The notes beneath the pieces are model-generated. The model saw nothing but the letters and a program-made list of their open reading frames with translations, searched no databases and had not been told where the DNA came from. 64,000 nucleotides of DNA from Allodiplogaster sudhausi (taxonomy: Eukaryota; Nematoda; Chromadorea; Rhabditida; Diplogasteridae), in the NCBI GenBank assembly GCA_945643635.1, contig CALZFC010000270.1:1652001-1716000 (forward strand), written 5' to 3'. The stretch's first letter is position 1. Every line of letters begins with the position of its first letter. Shown piece by piece: positions 1-10,497 of this stretch. Position numbers and translations under genes: made by a program.

Positions 1-164
1 ATTTCTCATGCTTTTTCCTCGCCGTGTTCGCCATGGGATTCGCCTCAACGGTTGGCCATTGATTTTTTTAAAAGCTTTTCCACACTTCTGTACATTTATG
101 TACTCTCGCCGTGAACAATACAATGTCTCAATTCCACCTTATAAAAAATATTTAAAAAAATAAG

Positions 165-590
165 ATGGCTCAACCGGCGGCATGCGGCAGCTGCAGTAAC
201 GTGCCACTCATCACCTGGCCGCTACCGATCTTCGAGAATGAGGTGCAATTCGAGAGCTTTGATTACATCGTGGACGCGAATAATGGATGCTTGAAAATAG
301 AACTCACTTGTGGTGCTGCTGGCTCGAACAATGCTTATATCGAGGTTTTCGCTATTTTCTTTATAAATTTAAATGAAATAGAAGCATAAACTATAATTTA
401 AACTAATTTTCAAATCCATGTATGTATATTCCTACTATTCTTTAAAGAATATCCATTAAAAAAATGTTCGTCAAAAATTTAATATACTTAATCGTCTTCG
501 CAGCTTAACAGAGGCTCAAGTCGCATTTACTCGAGCGATGGACAGATTCAAGTCGTCATCGAATGCAACGGCGACAACGAATGGAGCTAG
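165..590 (+). CDS. C6-like small cysteine-containing protein (copy A)
   Basis: Exons 165-344 and 504-590 join in phase 0 and give 88 residues. The protein has an N-terminal C-x-x-C motif (CGSC), a central block (DYIVDANNGC, then LTCG) and a tail block IECNGDNEW. This spacing resembles nematode C6/DUF281-type domains, which also end in a CN-x-x-x-W-like motif. The function of such domains is unknown. The start is the ATG just after an A/T-rich leader; no signal peptide is visible, which is odd because most C6 proteins are secreted, so an upstream exon may be missing. An inverted paralogue sits at 20231-20874 and shares both coding blocks and about 150 bp of leader. The family assignment is moderate; the gene structure is supported by conservation between the two copies. 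Confidence 0.55.
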
Positions 591-939
591 AAGCTACGTA
601 AAGTGGAAGCTGCCAACTGTAACATCGTTAAGAAGTAAAGTAGGACGGATGTACTCCTTACGAAATCATTCTCATTCGACATGTTGAATTGGGTGAGCTG
701 ATACAGAAACTTTTCATCGTTTCATTCTAAGAGATGTGTTTACATACATATACATACATTCAAATGTTTTATAAAACCGACAGTCGATGCATGAATCTCT
801 AAATAGTTACTGAAGATTCTTAACCTATGCATCTTCACAATCAGAAACAAAAGAAAAACTTCTATCGAATAAGTAGGATTAACTAACATGTGTTTACGCC
901 AGATTTTTGCCAATTAATGCTTTCTGGTATGAGTAATCG

Positions 940-1235
940 AGTGGACGTGGTCTAGGAGTTGGAAGAAGCCTTTTTTTGTCTGTTTGTTATGGAGACTTGA
1001 ATTATGGAGTACGGTCCGCTGAGAACTGACTTGGATGCACGTCTGAGGTCACTGTGCCACACGGAGTTCAATAACAGGCATTTTTGCGATTCCAACAATA
1101 AATCCCATCTAATCCTCATATCGTTCTGATTTCATCATTCCGTTCTGGCATTAGTTATAAGGAACTTTCGAACGAAATCCAAGCTGGGCAATTTTGATTA
1201 TTTCGCATATCGCGCAATCTGATTCTTGCAGCGGT
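940..1235. mobile_element. Degenerate short foldback related to the 5461-6856 element
   Basis: The left part (about 960-1060) matches the left arm of the 5461-6856 element in direct orientation (for example TTGGATGCAC and CTTGAATTAT). The right part (about 1155-1235) matches its right arm (GAAATCCAAGCTGG). The copy is short and diverged, consistent with an old, internally deleted family member. Confidence 0.5.
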
Positions 1236-2287
1236 TCGCAGATCTAAATCTGTTAAAAAAGGAGAGCATATCCATGTTCTTGACGAGGGCCAAGATCCAG
1301 AGAGGGAACATGAATAATATGCTGGTAGAGGAACATGATTGATAATTATTCTTTCATGGCCAAAATTATATTCTAAGAATGAATGATAAATATAAAATAT
1401 TTCGAACCGAGCTTAAAGCAACGAACGGTCCTGTCATGCATCGGGCACGGAGAAAGAAAATGCAAACTATTTGTAGGAAAGTAGAATATTCATCAAAATG
1501 ATTGAAAAGGCTAGCCACCAATCACAATCAGTACAATCATTTCCTTGCCCTGGGCAACGGCGATTTCGTCGAAGAAGATTAGGCAGAACATATCCCGACC
1601 TGCCAAGCGAATGGATTTTTTGATGTTAAAACCATTTTCGTATCTCTTGCTGTGTCACAGGCCGTAAAAAGTGAATACGATATAGACTGAGAGAACTGGA
1701 CAGCGGAAAATTACACCATGCCGAACATGCAATATATGATCTGCCTTTCATGTTAGCTCAATTACCCCTTTCATCAATGCGATATGAGATGGCTGCGCCT
1801 TTTATTCTTCCCTGTTTTGCGCTAATCAGACTGTTCGACTATTGAAGAACAATTTGTTCTAATATTTGGTGCGTGCCAATTCCGATGACAAACAACATTT
1901 ATATCGAATACACGGATGCGGCTTAGAACAGCGGCGAGTGAACATCGGATGATGAATGACCTCCTTCGTCATCATGAATCCCTCAATGTCGACCGATCGG
2001 TCGACTCTTTCGCCTTTCTGCTTTAGAGGACGGACGCCGCCTCTTCTTGCTGATCGCGTTGTGCCTGAATTTTAATTCAGACTATTCGAATACTCCAATA
2101 TCGATTTTTTATTCTTCGAATATTCCACAAAATATTAGAATATTCCAAAATGACGTCATCAAACCTGTGTGACGGCGTCGCCGATTCGGACGAAGAAGCA
2201 GTCGATCGGCACCGTTTCGTGAAAGCTGGCGGCAGCCAGAAACTGGCGGAGAGAAGGAAGACAGGAAGAGTAGAGATGAAGAGGGTA

Positions 2288-2348
2288 GGAGAGAGAGAAA
2301 GAGAAAGAGAGAGAGAGAGAGAAAGGAAAAGAGAGAGAGAGAGAAAGG

Positions 2349-2397
<49 letters not shown>
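2288..2397. repeat. (GA)n microsatellite
   Basis: About 110 bp of near-perfect GA repeat with occasional AAA interruptions. It gives long Arg/Glu and Ser/Leu reading frames on the two strands that are not genes. Confidence 0.95.
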
Positions 2398-2995
2398 AGG
2401 AACGAAATGCATTTTCAAACTGCATACGCTTTCCTTGAAGTTTCGAAAACAGGTTCATTCTTCGAATTCCTTTGCTCTATTGCTAAAATTATAATTTCTT
2501 CTGAATGTTGTCTGAAGAAATTATGAGAACTACAAGGATTCTTTTCAAAAAGAGATTCTTCGAATTCTTTGAATTCCTTGCTTCTGTTTGCGATATAATT
2601 TTCACTGAAAGCCATCTGAATATAAAAGATAACATTGGCGGCAGCACGCTGACGCTATTTGGGTTTCGGCTTGGCCACTTAGTACAGGATTTTCCTCCTT
2701 TACCTATATCTCAACCCCCTGAGTTCCGTATCTTTTTGCTCCGTGGACCCTAACTTGCGATCTTGTGGTCTAAGCTCTTGCCATCTCGAGCTGATTCCAA
2801 AATGCTAACGTAGGGGTCTGTACGACCCCTGAGGGCCGAGATACAGAACCCCTGAATTTCAACAATTTCGTGTCCCACTTAAAATTGCTCAAAGTCCGGG
2901 CCCCTTGCAAGAGAGAAGTGCCCTCTAGGGCCCTCCTAGCCCCTAAGGCCCCTAGATCTAAGTTGTTCCTCACCCCTTGGGTAACCCAATTACCC

Positions 2996-3190
2996 ACCTA
3001 ATTTGCATAAATTGGCATATTTAAGGACTTGCTCAGGAAGTCTGTGGAAGAAAATTTTTAACCTAATTTGCATAAATTTGCATATTTGGGGACTTGCTCA
3101 GGAAGTCTGTGGAAAAAATTTTTTTTAACCTAATTTGCATAAATTTGCATATTTGGGAGACTTACTCAGGAGAGTCTAGGGAAGAATTTT
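2996..3190. repeat. Three-copy 65-67 bp tandem repeat
   Basis: The motif CCTAATTTGCATAAATT recurs at 2997, 3062 and 3129, each time followed by GACTTGCTCAGGAAGTCTG or a variant of it. The third copy is the most diverged. Confidence 0.9.
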
Positions 3191-3408
3191 GTAAATTCAG
3201 GAAATCAAAAGTTAGCATTAGGGCACTCTATGGCTCCAGGGTTAAAGTAAAAAATTTATTATTATGTGTTTTTTTACAAATCTCATAAAAACCTATTTAT
3301 TGCGCAAGCCTAACTTAAAGAAATAAACTGTAGCACCGTGTAATGTATAACACAATTGTAGGCGTAGAAAATTTTTTAATGACTTTTTCAAAGTCTAATA
3401 AAACGTAT

Positions 3409-4573
3409 GAAACCCTCGTTTTCCCATGCTTCCGGGGGTTTAGCAATGATCTTTTCTTCACGCTTTGAGGCGTGATTGAAAATGAAGTTCTATTTCGCTT
3501 CCGTCTCGGACACCAGATCTTAGTACTAAATTTCAAGTAGGAAAACACAACCCTTCTTACAGTCAAGAAGAAAAACACTACCCTTAAGAGGCAGAAGTCC
3601 AGTAAAATCTTCGAAATTCCCACAGTACTAAGAAATTTGAATAATCCAAATAGGGTTGTGTGAGAAGACCTAAGCTAGGCGTGTATATCCCTAAGTTAGA
3701 TCAACTGACCAGTACTAGGCGTATTGAACTCTAGCTTAGCCCTACTGAACCCTATTAGGCGTGCTTAGGTGTAGGGACCACTACTATTCTTACTTAGTGT
3801 AGGGACCACTATTCTTAGTACTAAAACCCCCGCTCGAACACAACCCTATTTGAGTTATTCAAATTTGTTAGTACTGTGGGAATTTCGAAGATTTTATTGG
3901 ACTTCTGCCTATTAAAGAAGGGCGATCACCGAAAAATGCAATTTTATGTTCAAAAGTGTAAAGGTTTCAAACGGAAGTCCATTAAATTACTCAAAAAAGT
4001 ACGGTAGACGAGATCGCTAAAGTAGCGCTGGTTTCGAAGCGAGATGTTATTGCTCGTTTACTAATTTCATACTGTTTTGCCTAATATTCTTTAGTTTATT
4101 GTAGAATATTCACATAAGAAAGGGAAAAAGAAACAAAGAAATGTCTTAAAATATTTGTAAATTTAATCTTCCCGCGATGGGTAAATCTACTGTCGAGTGC
4201 TGTAACACCACGTTTTTGCACTGACACCAATCACAAATTCATTCAAAAATTGCACTTCCAAGTATCTTAAGCTTGAATATTTAACTTTTATGTTCTTTTT
4301 CATTTGCCTTTTCTTTTTCCTCATGCCTGAGACTATTCGAAAATAGCTAAGATGTTTCATAAATCGGCAACTACTTTTCGGTGATCGCCCGCCTTTAAAG
4401 GTAGTGTTTTTCTTCTTGACTGTAAGAAGGGTTGTGTTTTTCTACTTGAAATTTAGTACTAAGATCTGGTGTCCGAGACGGAAGCCAAATAGAACTTCAT
4501 TTTCAATCACGCCTCAAAGCGTGAAGAAAAGATCATTACTAAACCCCCGGAAGCATGGGAAAACGAGGGTTTC
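3409..4573. mobile_element. Foldback element with long inverted arms (LIR-A)
   Basis: Bases 3409-3583 are the reverse complement of about 4402-4573; both carry GAAACCCTCGTTTTCCCATG at the outer end. The arms continue inward to a GGGCGATCACCG motif (3920-3931 and, inverted, about 4380-4391). A second inverted repeat is nested in the left arm at 3588-3911. No transposase is encoded, so it is presumably non-autonomous. Confidence 0.85.
3588..3911. mobile_element. Nested TTAA-flanked inverted-repeat element (MITE-like)
   Basis: The element has terminal inverted repeats of about 70 bp (AGGCAGAAGTCCA at the left, TGGACTTCTGCCT-like at the right) and is flanked on both sides by TTAA (3584-3587 and 3912-3915). 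A TTAA duplication is the usual footprint of piggyBac-type insertion, so it is probably a piggyBac-like MITE that landed in LIR-A. The interior holds a short direct duplication around GTGTAGGGACCACTA. Confidence 0.7.
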
Positions 4574-4726
4574 CTTTTTCTCTGAGTGTTAAAGATTTCT
4601 GTCTCGAGGTCTCTCTTCACACTCCGAACAATATCAAAGTGTCTCTTCTTTAAATCCCTTTTCGTTCTTTTTCCTTGGCTTCGCAAAATGTATCTTATTG
4701 CTGATTCCAGGAGTACGCAAGTCTCT

Positions 4727-4800
4727 TCATTCTCTCTCTCTCTCTCGCTCTCTCTTTCTCTCTCTCTCTTTCTCTCTTTCTTTCTTTCTCTCTCTCTTAT
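4727..4800. repeat. (CT)n microsatellite
   Basis: Pyrimidine tract dominated by TCTCTC, followed by a further weak CT-rich stretch to about 5000. Confidence 0.9.
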
Positions 4801-5353
4801 CTCTACTATTCATTTTTCACGATGACCCTCTCCCTTTTTCCTCACATACTTTTCCTCACTCTCTTTCTCTCTCTCTTCAACTAAATACCCCGGCTTTCGC
4901 GAATTTGATCTCTTCACATCTGGCATAATCTTCTCATCTCTCTCGCTTTCTCTCTTCTCTTACTTTCTTTGTACCTCTCTATTCATCCATTCTCCCTTTT
5001 CCTTTCGTAAATGTTTACATTAATCTCTCCGTTTTTTTTTGCATTTTTATCATCAGACTAATTGGAGTGAAATGATGATTTCAAAATAATACACTTTCAG
5101 GTTCTACAAGTAATGAGGTCGCATTCAGCTGAGAGATTTCCACTTCCATTTCCTCCTCATCATTCTCCCTTGCGAGGTCGGCTCATCAATTTTCTCTCAA
5201 TTTACTTTTATGATCAGAAAAAAATAACCCCAACTCGATTTGACATCGAGCATTTAGCTTTACGATTAGTTTATTCATTAATATGTTCTTTAAAATCAAT
5301 ATTTATATCACCACTTTCTATTTATCGAAATAATCAGAAATTATATTTCGTTT

Positions 5354-5355
5354 AG
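5354..5355 (+). promoter_or_regulatory. Probable trans-splice acceptor of the first KH gene
   Basis: A TTTCGTTTAG acceptor lies 16 bases before the start codon at 5371. The same site is conserved before the second KH gene at 16433. The position fits spliced-leader addition, as in many nematode genes. Confidence 0.5.
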
Positions 5356-5370
5356 CGTCTAGTGCTCAGA

Positions 5371-6856
5371 ATGGCAAGGATGCAGAGGGAGTCGTGGTGT
5401 GAAGCGGATGGTTTGCTAAAATGTTTTCTTTTCATCTAGTTCAAATCATCGAATATATATGACGCGATTTGCGAGAGAATCAAAATGAATCAAAGCGGCC
5501 GCGGACATAGCCAAATTCGACCAGCTTGGATTTCATTCAAAAGTTCCTTATAGGTACTTTTTGATACGTGGAATCGATTGGAACTGGTGTGGGAGTCCGA
5601 AAATGTCTCCTTCGTTTGCTATACGAGCTTGAATTATTAGGCTCGTCGCGATGGGAGGCGAGTTGGATGCACATTTGAGCTCACTGCGCCGCACTTTGTT
5701 ATGATAAATAAATGAAAATTAGCACAGGCTAATAGCCAAGAGATTACTCCATACAATGAAAAAAAAGAAAAAATTGAGAATGTCTAATTTTCAATTTATT
5801 ATAGAATTTATCGTTTGAGGGAGCTCAGAGAACGTGTTTCTCATTTTACACCAACCGAACCTATACAGCTGTATAGAACTTGAAAAGAGCTTTCGAATGC
5901 ACTATCGGCTTTAGGAAACTTAGGATGCGCTGAAGTTTCCTGATCGATTATCCCGAAGCTGCAGTACAAATCTGCGCGTCCGCGGCTTAAAAGAACTACT
6001 TCAGAGTCATTATCGTATGCCGAAACATAAACCGCAAGAAAGAGCGTGAAAATTGCTACAGGCGAAACTCCTTTCAATATAATTCTGAATCTACAATGTT
6101 TTGTAATAAATCAAAAGAATAGGGCATCTGCTTAGAACAATTCTTCAAGGAAATGCGATAAAAAAACAATTGGAATATTCTAATTCGAATAAACTAAAAA
6201 TATGGGTTATTGGGCGCAATTTAAATGGCACTACCGGTCAAACATTTATAGCTTATAACAAAACATTGTAGACTTGAAAGATTATTAAAAGGGGTTCAGC
6301 TGATAGCAAATTTCACGCTCTTCCTTTGGTGTATGTTTGGACATGCGAAAATGATTATGAAGTTCTGTCTTGTACTGCCGCTCCGGGATAATCGATCAGG
6401 AAACTTAAGCGCATCCTAAGTTTCCTAAACCCGATAGTCCATTCGAAAGCTCTTTTCAAGCTCTATATAGCTGTATAGGTTTGGTTGGTGTAAAATGAGA
6501 AACACGTTCTCTGAGCTTACTCAAACTTTAAATTCTATAACAAATTGAAAATTGGAAATTTTCAAATTTTTCTTTTTTCATTGTATCTCTTGGCTATTAT
6601 ATTGATAATTTTCATTTATATATCATAACAAATTGCGGCGAAGTGAGCTCAAACGTGCATCCAACTCGCCTCCCATCGCGACGAGCCTAATAATTCAAGC
6701 TCTCATTGCAAACGAAGGAGACATTTTCGGACTCCCGGACCAGTTCCAATCAATTCCACGTATCAGAAAGTACCTGTGAGGAACTTTTGAATGAAATCCA
6801 AGCTGGTCGATTTTGGCTATGTCCGCGCCCGCTTTGATTCTCTCGCAAATCGCGTC

Positions 6857-6933
<77 letters not shown>

Positions 6934-7338
6934 ATTTATTGAGGAACGGGATGGGAGGACAACGGGGAAGGCGTGGCGTCGGATGCCAGTGGTGACTGGC
7001 CTTTCGACTTCTCCGCTCCGCGCCAAGAGCATAAGCAGATCCTGGAATTTAGGCCGTCGATCTTAGTCAGGTTGAAAAAATCGCTATACGAGACACCAAT
7101 CATTTTTCACTCATTCGATCCCTTCATTCTTTCTTATCTCTCTCTCTCTCTCTCTCTCTCTTTAGCTCTTCCAACTCTCGTCGCGTGGGCCTTGTAGTGC
7201 GTGTCGTGAAGAAGATCATGATCCCGAAGCAGGAGTACGAGTTAGTCAGCATCTGCATTCTCGCTACAGAGAGTCCACCCAAGGGACTCTTTCTCTCTCT
7301 CTCTCTCTTTCTCGCGCTCTCTCTCTCTCACTTTCTCT

Positions 7339-7382
<44 letters not shown>

Positions 7383-9821
7383 CAGATGCTGCAGTCTGAT
7401 TGGCCGAATCCTCGGTCCGAGTGGCGTAACAGTACGAAAGATCGGAATGGAAACCGGCTGCCTCATTCTCATCCGAGGGGAAGGATCCATCAAGGTTCAA
7501 GAAGGGTGAAGAGAGAGCGAGAGAGCAGGAGAGAGAGAGAGAGAGCTAGAGAAGGAGAGGGGAGAGAGAGGGGGAGGCTAAGAGAGAAGGCGAGCGTGAG
7601 AGAGCGAGATATGAGTAGAGAGTCATTTGGAGAAAGAGTGAAAGAGAGAGAGAGAGAGAGACCGATAGAGCGCGAGGGAGGTCTAGAAATCGAGAAGCAT
7701 TGCCTCATTTCCGCTTTTCCAGGACCCTGTCCACGAGTTGACCCTCCGAGGCCAAAAGGGATTCGAGCATCTCGATGAGCCGCTGCATGTTCTCCTCACT
7801 GCCACGCATCCGAACTCCGAGAAAGTGTCAGGGGGGAGGGGGGGGGGGGGGTGGAGGAACGAGTATTTAAGTTGATAATTCTTTTGGCGGAAATTCGTTC
7901 TTTATGACGGAAAATTCGATATTTTCGGGAAAAGTCGTAATTTAATAGATTTATATGATAAATATGAATAAACATTGTAGTTAGCCAGTCTCCGTAAATC
8001 GCTTTTCCTACAGTGCCCGAGAGAAGCTCCAGCGTGCGACTGAGAAGATCGAGGCCATCATTTATGATGATCACCATTGCAACGACAAGCACAAGCGTGT
8101 GTCAGTGAGGAGCGCAAAATTACCTGTCACTGACGGGACTAGAACTTGCGGGTGTTGCTTATGCGTCTCCCGATATAACCGATAAGCTAACTGTCGGACA
8201 CTCCCTCCTTTGTACTTCCGTTTCCTTTTCTCTCGTGCTACATCTTTTTATCTCTCACATTCACCCTCTCCATCTCTCTCACCCTCTCCGTCTCTGTACG
8301 TCTCCCAACCTCTTCATCCCTCTCCATCTCTAGCTCCTCCATCTCTCTCTATCTCTTCCTCTCTCCCTCGATCTCTCTCCCTCTCTCCCTCTTTTTTCTC
8401 TCTCTCTCTCCCCCTTTCACTTTCCAGTCCTCACTCCACCGCCCGTCGCCATCCAGAGCAGCCTCTTCTGAATCGTGAAGTGATCGTTGCGCAGAAGATC
8501 GAGATTCCATCGGAGAGGTACGAGTCAGTCAAGATCGACATTCAAGAGGAGAGAATAATCGTTATCGATCCGGTTTTGGAAAATCCAGAATCCTTTCTGT
8601 TGGGATTCGTAAAAAAAACCCAGCCTATCAGGGGGTTTTTCGAGACGTTTAGGACTTCATTGCAAACAAGGGAATGGTCTACAAAAAAGACAAGCAATCG
8701 ATGTGAAACAAAGTATTCCAGTTGAATTGGAACTTGTGCATTAATAATAATAATAATAATAACGCACACCATTTTCTCATAACTCTGCGAATTCGATGGT
8801 GTATGGTTTATTTATTTATGCTGCTCTATACATATTTTGACCAGTTTGGACCAATTTTCAGTTTTGATCAATCTTTCTGTTGATCCACCCCTTCAAAAAC
8901 TTCCTCTCTCCCAGCCGCTCCTGCTCCATTTCACGGATCCTCGGCTATTGTGGAATTACGGTGCGAAACCTCGAAGTGGCAACCGGCTGCCGCATTCTCA
9001 TCCGAGGAAAAGGTTCCTGCAAGGTTGGACATAGGGGAAGAGAGAGAGAGGGAGAGAGGAGAGGAGAGAGTGAGAAAAAACAGAAACAGAGAGAGAGAGA
9101 TAGAGAGAGAAGGATCAAGCGTGATCTCATTTCCCCTCGTCCAGGACAGATCCTTCGAGTTGTCCATGCGAGACCGAAAGGGATACGAGCATCTGGCGGA
9201 GCCGCTCCACGTCCTCCTCACCGCCTCGCATCCGTTTTCGGAGAGAATGTCAGGGAGAGGAAGGAGGAAGAGATGGGGGGGGGCTATAGAGGGAGAATTC
9301 GTTATTTGGACGGGGAGGGGAGAATTCGTTATTTGTTGAGGGGAAATTTCGTTATTTTGGATATAGCTACAAATTCCTCAATTGTATACCTTGATATTAT
9401 ATATATATATATATAACTTGATGCTAAAATTAACGAAGGAAATTCATATAGTCGGCTTTTAGAATTAGCTACCGAGTCTGATGGTTAGTTTTTTTTTGAA
9501 TAGCGCTCGAGACATGCTCCGGAATGCGGCCGAGGAAATTAGGGCTCTCATCAATAATCAAGAACGCGGTCGCAACCCGCACGATCGTGGGTCAGCGTTC
9601 AATCAATTTTTGTTCTCTCTCTCTCTCTCCCGGGAATCGAATTTGAATGTCGATTACTGCCTTGCAAAAGCATCGCATAATAGTTTTTTTTTTGACATCT
9701 GTACATAGTATCTCACCATTGAACTTCTTTTTTTTTGAATCACCGCTGAAATCACATCCGTTCTCATCTGTTCATTTCCCACAGGCTTGTGTTCACTCGC
9801 AGCAAGGCTGCTCGGTCGTGA
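5371..9821 (+). CDS. STAR-family protein with two KH modules, paralogue 1
   Basis: Exons 5371-5410, 6944-7070, 7166-7240, 7386-7494, 7723-7826, 8014-8100, 8428-8523, 8915-9023, 9145-9248, 9504-9590 and 9785-9821 join in phase to give 324 residues. The first exon encodes MARMQRESWCEAD. Each module has a STAR-type lead-in (KIMIPKQEYE; KIEIPSERYD) and a KH core with a GXXG loop (GRILGPSG; SRILGYCG), then RGQKGFEHLDEPLHVLL-like and helical segments as in GLD-1, ASD-2 and Quaking. Such proteins bind RNA and control splicing or translation. Compared with the paralogue at 16433-19749, it lacks the in-frame exon coding for the Qua2-like helix and proline-rich linker. A 1.4-kb foldback element lies in intron 1. 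It could be functional or decaying; no frame break is visible. Confidence 0.75.
5461..6856. mobile_element. Large palindromic foldback element (LIR-B) in intron 1 of the first KH gene
   Basis: The outer ends are GACGCGATTTGCGAGAGAAT at 5461 and its reverse complement ending at 6856. Arms of about 600-650 bp meet at a loop of about 120 bp (roughly 6122-6245). It interrupts an AT-repeat that is uninterrupted in the paralogous gene at about 16510-16555. No coding capacity was found. Confidence 0.9.
6861..6929. repeat. (TA)n microsatellite
   Basis: Pure TA dinucleotide array directly outside the right end of LIR-B and just upstream of exon 2 of the first KH gene. Confidence 0.98.
7289..7380. repeat. 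(CT)n tract forming the acceptor pyrimidine tract of a KH exon
   Basis: A CT array runs into the acceptor CTATCTTCAG before the exon at 7386. Together with the GA array at 7505-7677 it brackets that exon with complementary sequence. Confidence 0.9.
7505..7677. repeat. (GA)n tract after a KH exon donor
   Basis: A GA-rich array starts about 10 bases after the donor that follows 7494. It is complementary to the CT array upstream of the same exon. Confidence 0.9.
8245..8420. repeat. CT-rich tract before the exon at 8428
   Basis: Imperfect TCTCTC array with CCCTCTC interruptions, ending in the acceptor CACTTTCCAG. Confidence 0.85.
9036..9115. repeat. (GA)n tract after the second KH exon
   Basis: Imperfect GA array beginning shortly after the donor at 9024, in the same relative position as 18998-19175 in the paralogue. 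Confidence 0.85.
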
Positions 9822-9953
9822 AAGGGGAAGCACCCAAGCATGAATGTAATGACAATGTCGAAATGGGCTGCGGTACCGCAGGGAAGCGTCGTTAAAGTGT
9901 AATTTATGAATAAATGATGATGTTGTGCTTTTGATCATTCACAAATTGACAGT

Positions 9954-9955
<2 letters not shown>

Positions 9956-10003
<48 letters not shown>

Positions 10004-10130
10004 AAGATAGAGAGAGAGAGAGAGAATGAAAAGAAGAGAGAGGGAGAATGAAAGGGAGAGAGAGATAGAGAGAGAGAACGAAAGGGAGAGAGAGAGGGAG
10101 ATAGAGAGAGAAAGAGAAAGAGAGAGATAA
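9956..10130. repeat. (GA)n microsatellite with GAATGAAAG interruptions
   Basis: Long purine array on the plus strand directly downstream of the first KH gene, before the transthyretin-like remnant. Confidence 0.95.
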
Positions 10131-10176
10131 TTAAGAAAGGAGTAGAGAAACGAACATGAACATGTGAATTGCTGTA

Positions 10177-10321
10177 TTTCGCAATGAATTATTATTGGCA
10201 AACGCGGTGTGTGATCTGGCGAGTGATCGGGCTGGAGGTGCCCAAGGAAAAGATCGACAACGGCGTTCACAATCTCACGCACGCTGGATCCCAAGTACGA
10301 GGACGAGAAGCTCAATTGCTA
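10177..10321 (+). pseudogene. Transthyretin-like gene fragment (C-terminal part)
   Basis: One frame reads RVIGLEVPKEKIDNGVHNLT, close to the [13 protein letters not shown] segment of the intact gene at 57832-58694. The tail TLDPKYEDEKLNC followed by a stop is in a different frame, so a frameshift separates the two pieces. No upstream exons with a signal peptide or the N-terminal half were found, only GA repeats. It is best read as a decayed last exon. A short real gene with an unrecognised intron remains possible. Confidence 0.4.
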
Positions 10322-10497
10322 GATGGAGAAACTACGAAGTGCAGAACTTTCAGAAAGGGGAATAATAATTTAAAAATATACATATACATACACATTCTTC
10401 ATGCCACTGCGAATAAATATGGTGCATCCAATGTTTTCTTAAAGGAGGCATCCGGGGAATAATTAAGAGAGCCTGTCAGTATCGTTCGATCAAGGCC

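Larger units (their letters stand above)
591..5370. other. Repeat-rich interval without a recognised gene
   Basis: No convincing coding exon was seen. The interval holds a degenerate foldback copy (about 940-1235), a block also found inverted near 21145-21310 (about 1420-1535), a block shared directly with 15308-15480 (1668-1850), a GA array, a 65-67 bp tandem repeat (2996-3190), a foldback element (3409-4573), and the conserved upstream region of the first KH gene (about 5100-5370). Confidence 0.6.

Noticed and set aside
6813..6995. Tyr-Ile repeat protein
   Set aside because: It is the translation of the (TA)n array.
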